Below are positions 1 to 10,876 of a stretch of 64,000 nt of DNA, one piece after another. Source of the stretch: Trichobilharzia regenti (taxonomy: Eukaryota > Platyhelminthes > Trematoda > Strigeidida > Schistosomatidae). Positions within the stretch are counted from its first letter, which is position 1; the number at the start of each line of letters is the position of its first letter. A program made the position numbers and the translations under genes. The stretch covers positions 1-64,000 of the forward strand of contig CALYDD020000354.1 of the NCBI GenBank assembly GCA_944472135.2, given 5' to 3'. Under the pieces are notes generated by a model. It searched no databases. It was not told the DNA's origin and saw nothing but the letters and a program-made list of their open reading frames with translations.

Positions 1-620
1 ACAACAGGCGTTGTGTGTTCTTCACTTCCAAAAGTTTACATCGGTAGTGAAAATTTATCGATGCATTCGTGTCTGTCCCAACACTCATAACATTCAGCCT
101 CGTTTACCTTCTCGTGAAATGATGAGTGCTCATCTGATATTATTTTCTCTACAGGAATGTGAGGAAGAAACCAGAAAAGAATGCAAATGTCCTGCTCACG
201 TTAGCATGGGAAACGTGTATTCTGCACATTATTAGGTGAAGGAATGAATGAACTACATGCAGATAAGCACATGGAAATCGAACACCACTTTTAGTAAAAC
301 ATCCATGTGGCGCACGATTCCTTAACTGTCGAACTCTTTTCAAAAACGCATCGTCATTTGAATATCGCCTTAAATTCCTAATAAGGCAGAACTAGATGAA
401 ATCAGCTTACCAGTGGCAGAGACTGACAAGACTGTGAAGGTTATTTTGCAAATCATTGATTTTCACAGGTGGTGGGAAATGAAAGATAAGCTCAGTTGTT
501 CTTGTGGAATGTGATACAAAGAAGTATTCTGGCTATTCACCAGTGGTAGTCACTCCTATTTCAACTACGTTTTCATCTCAAAGTTGACCTATTTTGTTAA
601 AATTGCCTACCTTGTTTGCT
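1..620. other. No recognised gene
   Basis: Only short open frames are present and none carries a motif I recognise. The stretch leads into the first copy of dispersed repeat R1. Confidence 0.5.
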
Positions 621-1640
621 GAGCTTTGTTCTTAGTTACTTAACTTCTCGGGGTCAAAGTACTCATGAATATTGCTGATACAGTGTTGAAGATGGATTTT
701 GCAAGCATCTATTTGGCGACAATTTGTGAACATTCACTATCCCTCAAGAAGACAAAGACCTCCTCGTATATATCAATATCAATTGGGCTGACTGATCTAC
801 CAGTGAGTTTATCAACTATCTCTCCTGATAAGAAGAAGAGAAAAAAGACGAAACCAGCATCAATGATCACACATAAGCGCCTAGCTGTTTATCAGCAAAG
901 CCGAGACAATCAGAATTACCACTGAAAGCACTAATACTACACTAGCTTCGGATAGTTTGAATTGTATAAAGTAAGTTTTTGAAAGAGTCAGTATACAAAT
1001 TATTGAATAAGTAAATGACCTTCAACATTTCTGATAGCTTTAATTACAACAATGTTGTTTTTGAAAACGTGGCATGTTCAATCGTACGACGACAGTGCGT
1101 TAGTAATTAGGATACCAGCTAAATAATAGTCATAATCAATGATCACCAGTGTATATGTGAGAGAGTAATTCTTGTAGTCTTTCCCACCGCACCAATTTGT
1201 TATTTTTATCACAGAAGTAAAAGGTCTGGTTCATTTTGTGAGGTGAAGTACTTTTTACCATTCAGGTCAAATTCCTGTGTGTTTTTCGATGTTCACAGAT
1301 CACACAAGGATTCTCACCAACTTTATTTCACTTGGATTCACTTCTGTTTAACACCATCACCATCAGGTATTTTCAAAAGTATGGTAGCGAATGATCACAC
1401 TTAATCGCATGGAAATACCAGAAGAGATGACTGTATGGTGTGTTGATGTGATTCGAGGAAGTGACGTTGCTACTCATATCACGTGCTTACGAAAAAAATG
1501 CTGATTCTACACCCAAAGGCAATATCTCTCACAGTCGGTCCTCGAATTCACTTCATTAATTTTCGTGTGATAATTTTTACACTGAATACTGAATATAAAT
1601 GTTCGTTTTCTGTTGTTTGTTGGGGAATATTACGAGATCT
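620..1640 (+). repeat. Dispersed repeat R1, copy 1
   Basis: This roughly 1-kb unit recurs at 15.68-16.80, 36.18-37.42, 40.43-40.75 and 46.71-47.34 kb on the plus strand and at 20.17-20.70 and 21.78-22.75 kb on the minus strand. Shared landmarks, in order, are an 'aagacaaagac' block, 'ctgactgatct', 'agtatacaaattattgaa', 'atgttcaatcgtacgac', 'tctgtgaggtgaagtact' and 'acttcattaatttt'. Short frames inside it are not kept open between copies, so I read it as non-coding. The family is not identified. It may be the remains of a non-autonomous retroelement or part of a larger duplicated block. Confidence 0.7.
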
Positions 1641-2056
1641 TATAGGCACCAGAAATCATTATCTATGAAATTTTTTCAATCAAGTCATCCAAGTTCGCGC
1701 CAGGTGAAATGCAGATAGATACCGGTCACCATACTTGACCAAAATTAAACATTATCTTGTGTAGCGTATAGAAAATTCCTATGTAGGGTGTGGTTTCTCA
1801 CCTCTGCCTATACTTGACAATTGTTCCAGCTCCCTAGCCACTTTACTGTTTAAGTTGCTTTTTCCCGTGTCTTGTGTTTTCACGCCGAATCACCAAGTCA
1901 CAGTCCTTTTAAAACTCAGTTCTAATCTTTATGATGAAATGAAGATCTATCATCTTCCTCGCAGGAGATTTCAGGTGATGATCACTGCTCAGAATCATTG
2001 TTAGTTCTCATTAACTGGATGTTTTCAGCATCGTAGTCCCTAAATTCCGAGTGATG
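1640..2056. other. No recognised gene
   Basis: This stretch lies between repeat R1 and the start of the segmental duplication. I see no coding signal or repeat in it. Confidence 0.4.
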
Positions 2057-3429
2057 TTATGCTATCCTCCTCCTAAGCCTTAACTCTGTTTCAACACTGT
2101 GTGTTTTATAACCTCGAAGAAAATTGTAAAAACCACACCGAAAGCAAACCCTGAACTAACAGCATATGGAGTTAATCACTTGTGGAATGATCAGCTCTGC
2201 CAACGTTATTCTGAGTGTTAAACACAGTACTTGCTGATTCACAACTGCAATTTAATAAATAGTACAATAAACAGATGTTCTCACTCACAGTGCTGTAACT
2301 AACCCAAATAACAACATCTCCATATCTTCAGGACGTAATACACACTCCAAAGTTGCGCTGAATAGCGAAAGATGTCAGTTTCTTTATTATCATTTAACTA
2401 TTCCACTTTTGTCTTAGAGATCATTAACGAATCACATGTGAGCATGTGTTCTTTCACAATCACCCTATGCTCCCAGCCAACCTCTCCCATTATCCTCCAT
2501 GATGACCAACGTCAGTTCAAATCATATGACATTACGTTCCACAATTTGTCATCGCCTTCATTATATGGTCTGATACAAATTTCAATATTTCACGGTCAGC
2601 TCTACGTAAAATTGCCCTCTGGCCACTGAGTATCTGCTTCAGAATCTTTGAAGGTTTGAAAACTTGTGAATGGGTCACTAAACACGATTGAATGGAATGA
2701 TTTTTGCATCACTTCTACGTGTATCAATGGAATTCGCAAAGAAGTTGTATCTGTTGAATGTTTCGCATTGTCGAACAGATCTGGGAATTATAACTCTGTT
2801 TCAACAGTTGATTACACACAACTGGTTGTGTGTTCCACATCATAATTGATGAAATCTTTTTCTGAGTTTCTTTGCTAAGACAACGGATGTCAGTAATAAC
2901 ATTCCGAGGTTAGAAAACTAGCGAGCTGGTAACCCAGGTAAGGTTGCAGTACCTATACAGCATGTACTTTTCAACGTTTTGATACGTAATACAACAATCT
3001 GCCTCTTTTTAACGCATATGAAGAATCATGAAATCAGAAATCTCAGGGATGATAAGGAAAAAAACGCAAAGGACTGAAGGATGGCGGAAACGTCATCGGT
3101 TATAAGTAGATGACATGGCAGATAATGGATCAAGAAATAATCTTTGAATAAGGTTTAATTTTACTTCAATAGTTTACACACAAGGATAAGTTTTGTTATT
3201 GGTAAAATTTCGAGCAAAATTACTACTGCCCGTGTTCACACCACTGTTCGAATTGTTTTATTCACACATTTATGATTTGCACTCATATGCATAGTTCATC
3301 ATTTTTTTGTTCATTCATGTTTTCGTTGTATTCAGAATTATATTCCAAGTTGTTGATAGTTGTACTGAGTCACTCTTGTTATATGTATCCGGTGTGACCT
3401 TAATGAATATCGATTCTGTTATAAGTCTC

Positions 3430-3935
3430 TCTTTCCATTTCTTCATGTTAGTTTTTAGAATACGCACATTGTTTCAATAGATATTGTGGTTTTTGTCTCA
3501 TGCATATGCAGCTATCGATGGGTTTTTTCAAGATTCTTGAAGGCTTGTGTTCCTGTTGGTTGACCTTTGGTTAGGCGTTTATGTTCATTCACTCTTATTT
3601 TAAGTGATCTGAACGTTTTCCCCATATATTTAGTCGGACAGTCAGATTGTTTTTATTCATCATTTTTATGGGATCTTTCAGTGGATTTATTTTACTCTTG
3701 ATTAGATTCGTCGGTTTAAACGTTGTTCGAATGCCGATATTTCTGAGGTTTCTTTGAATTGCCTCTGATGTAGCATTTTTATATGGTATTGTGACTGTCT
3801 TTTTCCACTCTTCCATCTTGTTCTTCTCTGGTTTACCCCCTTTTTATGTTATCTTTTATGAATTCTTTAGGGTAGTTGTTTTCGAGTGGTAATTTTATAG
3901 GACTTTTATTTCTTTAAACTGGTCCTCTGTAATTG
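3430..3935 (-). pseudogene. Penelope-like element, GIY-YIG endonuclease end (fragment)
   Basis: Read on the minus strand, the frame from 3,816 down has the linker seen just before the endonuclease in Penelope-like elements: an 'IPYKNATSEAI' block, then 'RNIGIRTTFKPTN' and a 'PLKDP' block. After a frameshift near 3,650 the next part reads 'TKYMGKTFRSLKIRVNEHKR', which matches the GIY-YIG core (Tyr, Gly-Lys-Thr, Arg, Glu-His). Stops follow soon after. The matching part of the other duplication copy lacks this block, so it looks like an insertion into copy 1. The linker differs from that of the 38-40 kb element, suggesting a separate lineage. Confidence 0.7.
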
Positions 3936-4994
3936 GAACAGCACTCGAAGGACATGACAAGCAAAAAGCTGAACTATTTAGCATTGGAAGCATACAGGAC
4001 TGTTGCGTTTCTTGTGGTTTTACGCGAACATATGCATGGGATACGTTTTCAATACAAAAGACTTTCGGTATCAGACAAGATTACTCTAGCCACTTACTTG
4101 CGAGAATTCACATGCCTACCGACAACAATGTCAGTTAGTTTGCTCAAATAGACACCAACCACCCTACTTGCAGCGTTCTGCGTAATGTGATACGATCCTC
4201 CTCGAATATGACAGGGGAGAACAAGGGCGACCAACAAGGAATAATGGGCAAAATACATGAGTTAATGAATTGTAAGAGAGGAGGTTGAGTTACTCCGTAA
4301 AGTCTAGATGTCTCTGTGTATTAAGTCAAACTAAATTCTCTCTTGAATACCAAAATAGTATAAAAATCTATTCATATAGGAACAATCCACTGGCAGAGGA
4401 GTAGTAAGACCATCGGCATATTAAATAAGGTAAGCTTTGGAAAAATACACAGGGGGTTAAGCGAAAAGAATGAAAGGAGAATTGGAACGAGTACAGCATA
4501 CTGGACCTCACCAGTTTCCGTCAGCAGTGAAATGGAGTGCCTTCCATTGAAAAACGGGTCAGTTGATTTCTAGCCGTAAAGACTAGAAGAAGACAGGCAC
4601 ATTGGGATCCATGCCGCGATGCGTGTTGACATCAGCTTGCTTAGTAAAAGTGTCCTAGGATTAGAGTCAAAGGCAGCAGTGTGGTCACCATTCGTACTCC
4701 TACTTGAGTCCTTTGACACAAGTTCTGGTTGGTGAGTGTTGCGTGACATATCCATGCATCTTCAGATTAAAATCATTTCTAACTTCCTTCTTCTCTCAAG
4801 TCCACTCTTAATTTTTTGTTTACTGTTCTCATGCTATTGATGTTGTGCAATCCTATTCACATAAAACAGGCTAAGTCACAGTTATTTTACGACGACTAAA
4901 TCGTGATTAAAAAATAATTCAACTGAAATTTATTATCAGGTTGCCTAAAGGTTTTCCGACTAAATAACGTCAGTTCGTGACCAATCCAGTGATA

Positions 4995-5465
4995 ATTATT
5001 TAGTAATGACCATCCTATCGCCTTTCTTATCTAAACGTCCTGTTTATTCATGTTATTTTAAGTTTTTCTTAGTCCCTGTTTACACTGCCATATTTTCATA
5101 CCCGAACTTCGTGTTTATTTTGTCATTTCACTATTTCTACATATTTAATCCCAGATTGCATAAACATTTATTCATCACATTAGTCTTTTATCCAAATATC
5201 CTGTCCATTTTGTTATTTCCACATTTCTAACCCCTAATTGCACAATGTCAATCTTCTTAGTAATTATGATGCTACTTTGTTTGCTTTATCCATCCCCCTG
5301 TTTATTATGGCACTCTAATTCCTAATTTTAATTTTCATTAATTTGACCCTTAACCGGAAATTATTCTGGAACTTTCCCATTCATTTGATATAAATACACG
5401 ACTGTACAGCCTAGATGATGACTTCGTCGAAACGAAAATTTTCTTCGCTGCAACTGTCTTCTTAA
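4995..5465 (+). mobile_element. Penelope-like 3' tail, 5'-truncated insertion
   Basis: These roughly 470 bases are nearly identical to 61,515-61,985, where they follow the C-terminal end of a Penelope-like endonuclease. Here no coding part is present, so this is a tail-only copy. The matching site in the second duplication copy (about 49,553-49,620) is empty but holds roughly 64 other bases, so insertion may have come with a small deletion. The 3' end has a 'gatgatgacttcgtcgaaac' block resembling the ribozyme-derived ends known from Penelope-like elements. Confidence 0.75.
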
Positions 5466-7989
5466 TCTCATATAATGAATATTTGACTTAGCAAGCAAAT
5501 ATACTACTTGGTATACTACAGTAGTATGTTGTAGTCTTTTGTATTTAACATCGATTCGTTCACGACTAATACTGACATACTTACTTCTAGTATAAACCTC
5601 ATGAATTGAGATTCTCAGGAAGCAAACACTACCACCCAGATGATAATGGTATCGCGGGGAATTGGACTACTTTAGTTTCAAGTGTAACATGTCGTCAAGA
5701 AAACATGAGCCATAGAGAGACCATTGGAAAACAGTGAGTACTGCACAGGTGTTTCCTCATCAGTTGGGAGCCTGCAAAAATGCTCAACCGAGACTCTACG
5801 ACGGATCGAATCCAAGAGCTAAAGGCTACCATTCTAGATGCTCAAGTTACCATGTGTGACGAAACAGCGGTATAGTACTCCCCTCTTTCCCCTCATCTAA
5901 ATAACTCATGGTGGTTCATGGCGAAATCTATCAGATGAAACACCATCGTGCCAACCATCAGACAGAATCTCTGTATGCGTATTAGAAGCTTGTGATATGT
6001 GAAAAGGAACTGAATATCTGAGTGGAAAAAAATTCAAAGATGTGGGAATCAATTAAAGTTGAAGAAACTGCAACTGACAGAGTGTGCTGTGCATAAGAGG
6101 TGGCTCTCCTGGTCCACTGGATGACTGAAAACTCGGTGTTCAAAAGAGCCACTTCCATTCACTAAACTCAACAGGAATTCAGCTGACATGCAGCTAACAA
6201 TTTCTAAAATAGTTCGGAATGCACAACATGAATTACACTGCTAGTCACCATCAACACTTAATGAGTAAGTATTTGAAATTATGCAACGCACATAGATTTC
6301 TCCACTGAACATTTTCAGTGATTACGATTTCCCTTTTATAGTCGATCAGCGTTAGATAGATTTCTCAATAGGAAGACTGATACACCAACTATGGAGGCGT
6401 AATTTGCTTCTTATCTTCAGCAATGAAAAGTGGACAGATCCACATTACATGTTACTTCCCTTTGCATCTACAAATTTTAATCAACTTGACGAAGCAGGTT
6501 CACTGGAAGAACACAGAGAGTGCCATTGTGCTTCACATTTATCAACATATCCAAAACAATTTGAGACGAAAAATGCTAAGTAAACAACTCGACTGCCCGT
6601 CATCTGTCAGATGCGAGTGATATTGTAGACAACGTGAATGCATTCAAACAAATCAATAGGCAAACTAACTACCACCACCATCAACACCCCGCTCCGAGTA
6701 AGCTACACTCACACTTCAAATAAAATTCACCACTGTTGGAAGGGAATGTTGGCTAGCTGAAGGAGACAATGGTCAATGACGCATCACTTTATTTTTCATT
6801 ATATAGATTCACAAAATACAATGTTAGAAAATGTGACTATGCCATTCATTTATTCAAAGATGTCTTCTCATCGTTTCTTCTCATTTTTCCTCCCCCCTTC
6901 TCTTCTCTTTGGAATTTCATTTTTCATGTGAACATCACTCATGCAAATATCCTTGCTCCTACCACACATGCTAAGAGACACAACTCACCTAGCTTGGAAT
7001 CAAGTAAATATTAAGCGTTGTCTGTTTACATCAAGTCTAATAATGATGACTGATCAAGCTAAGCTATCCAGGCTTTGAAAATAAGCTGTGAGGATGAGAA
7101 CTGTGTACTCAGACAGTCTGAACATCACAATCCATAGAGATGAGTAAAATTGAATGGTAGCTAACAGACATCTACTTACTTTCTTACTTACTTACGGAGT
7201 TGCCAAAACGCCACTCTCATCCGCTGGCAGGTTTGGGAAAGTAGCAAAGACTAGTGAGAACCTGATGAAATGTGAAGTGACTGACCCTCAAGGGAGGAAA
7301 AGGATGCGGAGAGCAAACTTAGGCCTGAGGTCAGTCGAATGAACTCCCTCATCCTGTTCATGTACTAACGTGCTTGAACAAAGAGCTCTGTTTGATTGGG
7401 AACACTAACACTAAGCCATCTCCATTAAGTGTGAAACTGGCTCTGCAGAAGAACCTGAAATAATACTGGCACAGGCACTAGCTATCGACAGGAGTTCTGT
7501 ATAAGTGTGAGACATGATAGGCTGTGGGGTGACAGGAGATTGACTGATGCCCCCTACCTCTGTGGTCATACACGGTGATCCGGAGCTGAAAACTTGCACT
7601 GTTTATGAGAAACACATGCATGACCTACAGCTATGGAGATGGCTGTCATCTGAGACGACCCTTGGTGCTTCTCGAGTGATCGCAATTTTCCAGCTACCTA
7701 ATCCCGCTCGTCTCACACTGGTCAGCTTCCGAAGACTGCTAAGTGTAAAATTCTAATCCCAGGAAGGGTTGGCTCTAGTACTTCAACGGTGGTACGAGAC
7801 CAAGCGTAAATCGGGAGGACGCACCCGACGCAGACCTCGAACCATAAGGAGGCGGAAAACGGATGTCTTAATACATCCGCAAACCTCAGTGGCTCTACAG
7901 CGATGCCACCGGAATCAATGGAAAAGATGGCAACAGGTTGGTTCCATTGGAATCGGCCAACTAGCCCTGAAATTATGTCTTCTACCAGC

Positions 7990-8645
7990 AGACGACGTAA
8001 CGTCAACTGGCCGACAACACGTTGAGGTTGTTAGACACACTGTCAATGAGAGGAGTAGGTGAACTCAGAAACCTCCGGTCACACCTCGACCTTAAAATAA
8101 TAACCTTTAATGACAACTGGCTGAGCACCACAATCGCCGACAACGAAATCAGCATAAGTGATATGGTTCTGGTCAGGAGAAACAGGGATAACAAGGAAGG
8201 GGAGAGTGGCAACATACTTCAACAATCAACTTCAATGCCTACTTGAAATGGACCCATCACTTACCGCACTCCGAGAATGCATATGGTGTTATTTCACACG
8301 AATCATTTACTGGGTGGCATCTACTGATCACCCATGTGTGGGGCAAAGCACAACCAGCACCATGACGGGGATACGAGTATTGCGCTTTGACCAAATCACC
8401 GCAGCCAGATATCTCAATGCTTGAAAGCTTGGCTGGGTGTATGCTCAGGGAAAATTCGGTCAAAATCGAATACAAACCATTAGAAATACAAGACTGACTG
8501 ATAATGTTGGAGACTACGCTAGGTAGGGTCCTAGTGGAAAGTCATCGAAACGAGATTATATTCTAACTAATGAGCAACTACTTGTTTAAAATGTCCAGAT
8601 CACGAGAACACTAGAAAGTAGTGACCACGCAATCATATGGTTGAA
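7990..8645 (+). pseudogene. AP endonuclease domain remnant of the L2-like LINE
   Basis: The frame at 8,040-8,170 reads 'LRNLRSHLDLKIITFNDNWL' and then 'ISISDMVLVRRNRDN'. This fits the LINE endonuclease pattern in which a 'L..L..HLD...ltETWL' block is followed by a 'DR' block. The usual catalytic Glu of 'ETW' is read as Asp-Asn-Trp here. A later frame near 8,608-8,640 reads 'LESSDHAIIWLNL', matching the C-terminal SDH catalytic motif. Several frame changes lie between the two, so no intact protein is possible. Confidence 0.65.
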
Positions 8646-9099
8646 TCTTGTTCTTCGTGAGCACTACCAGTGGGATGCTAAGCGACCATATCTGTGCCAT
8701 AACAAGGCGGACTATGCTGATATTCGGCGGCTATGGCCCGACGCAGAATGGCCCATAGACTGGGTTTAGTTATCTGTGCATGAACACTGGGGATTGGAAA
8801 GGAGATTATTCACACAAAAATCTCAGATAACGTCCCTTTAGTCACAACAGAGCCGAAGAAACAGTCCTCCCCATTGAAGTGGTGTACACAAGGTATTCTG
8901 CAAGCAAAGCGGAAGGCTCAGCCTAAGTGGCAAATATCTAATCACAATGCATACTTGAAACTCACACAACAGTGAGGAGTGACAGGAGGTCATTTCAGCC
9001 TACCCTTTCCAAAATAACCCCTGGCAAAAATCAAAAGTCTGGACTGATTCATGTCTGGGAGAAAATCCATCGAACGGAAAATACCTCACTAGTTTGGAA

Positions 9100-9955
9100 T
9101 TGACTGAAACATTCAGTTTAACCTTCGCACTAATACTTCAGCCGAGGAAATCCTAGTGGCTATTCTGCAAACACATCCGGCAGTAGTACTATGGAAGCTA
9201 CAGTGGCTCACATCTAGAAAGTCACCAGTTTGTGAAGATATCAAGCCATCTGTTCTGAAACAGTGCGCTTAAGCTCTGTGCACGTTTTTATGCGACTTGT
9301 TCCAGCACTCGATGGATTAGAGGAAACTTCCAAGGGAAAGGACAAGAGCCAACCTTTCTCCTATTTTCAAGGGTGGCAACAGGCTAATTATCACTAGTTA
9401 CAGACCAGTAGCACTGTTTTCAGTGGTATCGAAAGTACAGGAAAGTAGAATTGATGATCACACCAGGGAACACCCTCATGGGATTAATATACTCTATGAA
9501 GTACAACGTGGTTGCAGGAAAGGTAGACTCTGTGAAAAATACCTACCATCAGCTTGGGACGATTACACATCATGGTAAGATATGAATATTCTAATCCATG
9601 TGATTTTCCTACTGTTCGAGGAGTCACTAGACACAGTTCACCATGACCTCCTCCTACACAAAATAAGTAGGGTAGGTAAATGTGAGCCACTTCTGTCATG
9701 GTTGAAGTAATACATAGCTGAAAGGAAATTCTACACTAAAGTCATTGGTGTCTGGCCATCCTGGCACAGTTCGTCATCACGAGTATTGCGGGGCTCGATC
9801 CTAGGGCTTTTGATGTATTTGATCCTTATCAACTCTCTAAGCCACCTGAGTCTTCATTACGCCGAAGGCGTAAAGCTTTGTAGAGCAGTATAGTATGCGG
9901 AAGACTCAGACATGTAACAGGTTGACCTAAATCTTCTGGAAGACTAAGTGGCGGT
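9100..9955 (+). pseudogene. Reverse transcriptase remnant of the L2-like LINE
   Basis: In order, the translated frames give 'EDIKPSVLKQCA', 'SPIFKGGNRLIITSYRPVAL' (normally PIFKkG..YRPisL), 'EESLDTVHHDLLLHKISRVG' (normally FDrVpHdlLl.KL), 'PLLSWLK', 'SRVLRGSILGLLMYLILINS' (normally SGVPQGSvLGPLLFliyINDL) and 'LHYAEGVKLC' (normally YADDvKl). The catalytic Asp pair is read as Glu-Gly, so the enzyme is dead. Stops interrupt the frame several times. Confidence 0.75.
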
Positions 9956-10194
9956 TAGTGGTATGACTTTCAACCTGAAGAAGTGAAAAGTAGGAAAACT
10001 ATGCACCTGTAGGCTACAGAATGCAAGTTAAAAGCTGTGCAACGAAGGCTTGTCCTGCACATCTTCTGAGAGTGACTTAGATCTAGTTTTAGCGCAAAAA
10101 ATAGACATAAGCGTGAATCACACAGAGGATGTAGCGAGAGCATATGCGAGTATGCGCTGAACAAACAGTAAGGTGCACTCAGTTTTTAGCTCTT

Positions 10195-10325
10195 TCTATT
10201 ATTTATTTTTTATTCATTAAATTTTTTAATTTCTAGAGGAACACAGGGCTTCAGCTGCGCGTCTCCATTGCCTTCGGTTTTCTGCCAACTTTTTCACCCC
10301 CCTCCAAGTCTGCGCACATGCTCTT
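10195..10325 (-). mobile_element. RTE 3' end nested in the L2-like LINE
   Basis: From about 10,222 the plus strand matches the 3' ends of both large RTE copies in this window (compare 31,866-31,955). The match covers the 'ctagaggaacacagggctt' block, the 'cagctgcgc' block and the 'tttttcaccc' block. An AT-rich tail at 10,195-10,221 lies where the 3' tail of a minus-strand RTE should be. It splits the L2-like reading frame between 'DVARAYASMR' and 'HKTYVRPHLE'. It is severely 5'-truncated and non-coding. Confidence 0.8.
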
Positions 10326-10545
10326 TCTATGGTTGCACAAAACATACGTCAGACCACACCTTGAAGTACATAATACCATTGCACTCCCATTACTCAAAAA
10401 GGACACAAACCTCTTGAAAACAGTCCAAAGACAAGCGAGAAAAGGAGTGATTGCTCTCCGAAATAAACAATGTGATGAAAAGCTGAAGAAGTTATGCTTA
10501 TTCACACCTACCTAGAGTCGGCTTAGGGGGATTTGATTACAGCCT
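10326..10545 (+). pseudogene. Reverse transcriptase thumb of the L2-like LINE
   Basis: The frame gives 'HKTYVRPHLE', then 'LLKTVQRQARKGVIALRNKQ', then 'EKLKKL'. This matches the LINE pattern Y...vRPhLEY, le.vQRrat..i, YeeRLk.L. A shifted frame continues as 'LTYLESA', a stop, then 'GDLITA', corresponding to the usual L.sLe.RRlRGDLI. It ends exactly at the target duplication of the hammerhead SINE and resumes beyond it at 10,876. Confidence 0.75.
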
Positions 10546-10557
10546 AAAAGATAATAA
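10545..10557 (+). repeat. Target-site duplication, left, of hammerhead SINE
   Basis: The 13-base block taaaagataataa here is repeated exactly at 10,864-10,876. The two copies bracket the SINE and interrupt the L2-like reverse transcriptase frame. Confidence 0.85.
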
Positions 10558-10692
10558 TTTCTATAGTTTTGGTTTGTAAGGAGGTCCAATTAGATCTCAC
10601 GTGTGTGGATGGATGTCCCACCAACGACAATGGTTGGGGTCGCGCTAAATCACGAATTGGTAGAAGTTAGAATTCACGAGCCATTGAATCGG

Positions 10693-10765
10693 GTCCCAGT
10701 GGCTGAATGGTATACGAGCTTGCCTTGTAACCGGAAGGTCCTGGGTTCGAATCCCAGTGGGTGCG
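10693..10765 (+). promoter_or_regulatory. tRNA-like internal RNA polymerase III promoter (A and B boxes)
   Basis: An A-box-like block, tggctgaatgg, lies at 10,700-10,710. A B box, ggttcgaatcc, lies at 10,744-10,754 and matches the tRNA consensus perfectly. The anticodon-arm region pairs poorly and no complete cloverleaf forms, so this is a tRNA-derived promoter rather than a working tRNA gene. Confidence 0.8.
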
Positions 10766-10813
10766 TACTGCCGATGATTCCCAAACTAGGATGAAACAGC
10801 AGCTGTCCAGTAC
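10765..10813 (+). ncRNA. Type I hammerhead ribozyme
   Basis: Stem I is gtactg (10,765-10,770) paired perfectly with cagtac (10,808-10,813). The core reads ccgatga (10,771-10,777), where the consensus is ctgatga, so core position 4 is C instead of U. Stem II is ttcc with ggat around an aaacta-type loop, with one T-T mismatch at its base, followed by gaaa at 10,793-10,796. Stem III is acag with ctgt (10,796-10,799 with 10,803-10,806). The predicted cut follows the C at 10,807. A further helix (10,754-10,757 with 10,817-10,820) could extend stem I beyond an internal loop. The core change probably weakens cleavage. Confidence 0.88.
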
Positions 10814-10863
10814 TCCCTGGTTTTCAATGGTTCTCTAACTGATATCAATCCGTGATCAACTCG

Positions 10864-10876
10864 TAAAAGATAATAA
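10864..10876 (+). repeat. Target-site duplication, right, of hammerhead SINE
   Basis: Exact 13-base repeat of 10,545-10,557. Confidence 0.85.

Larger units (their letters stand above)
2056..7195 (+). repeat. Segmental duplication, copy 1 (partner at 47,645-51,880)
   Basis: The sequence runs parallel to 47,645-51,880 with few differences in the best stretches, for example an 85-codon open frame at 2,372-2,629 with only about five base changes against 47,961-48,218. Copy 1 holds two insertions the partner lacks: a Penelope-like fragment at about 3,130-3,940 and a Penelope-like 3' tail at about 4,995-5,465. The partner has its own extra block at about 51,150-51,615. The similarity ends near 7,195 where the L2-like LINE begins. 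The 85-codon frame has no motif I recognise, and its conservation is not clearly above that of its flanks. Confidence 0.75.
10558..10863 (+). mobile_element. Sm-alpha-like SINE with tRNA-type promoter and hammerhead ribozyme
   Basis: This 306-base insertion is bounded by a perfect 13-bp direct repeat. It holds a tRNA-like segment with A and B boxes about 35 bases apart, immediately followed by a type I hammerhead ribozyme. Known schistosome Sm-alpha retroposons have the same arrangement: an internal RNA polymerase III promoter driving a self-cleaving RNA. It has no coding capacity and would depend on a LINE for movement. Its first roughly 135 bases, ahead of the tRNA-like part, are not recognised. 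The clean target duplication implies insertion well after the host LINE decayed. Confidence 0.85.

Noticed and set aside
10693..10765. Functional tRNA gene
   Set aside because: A and B boxes are good but the anticodon and acceptor stems do not pair, and the segment lies inside a SINE with target duplication.
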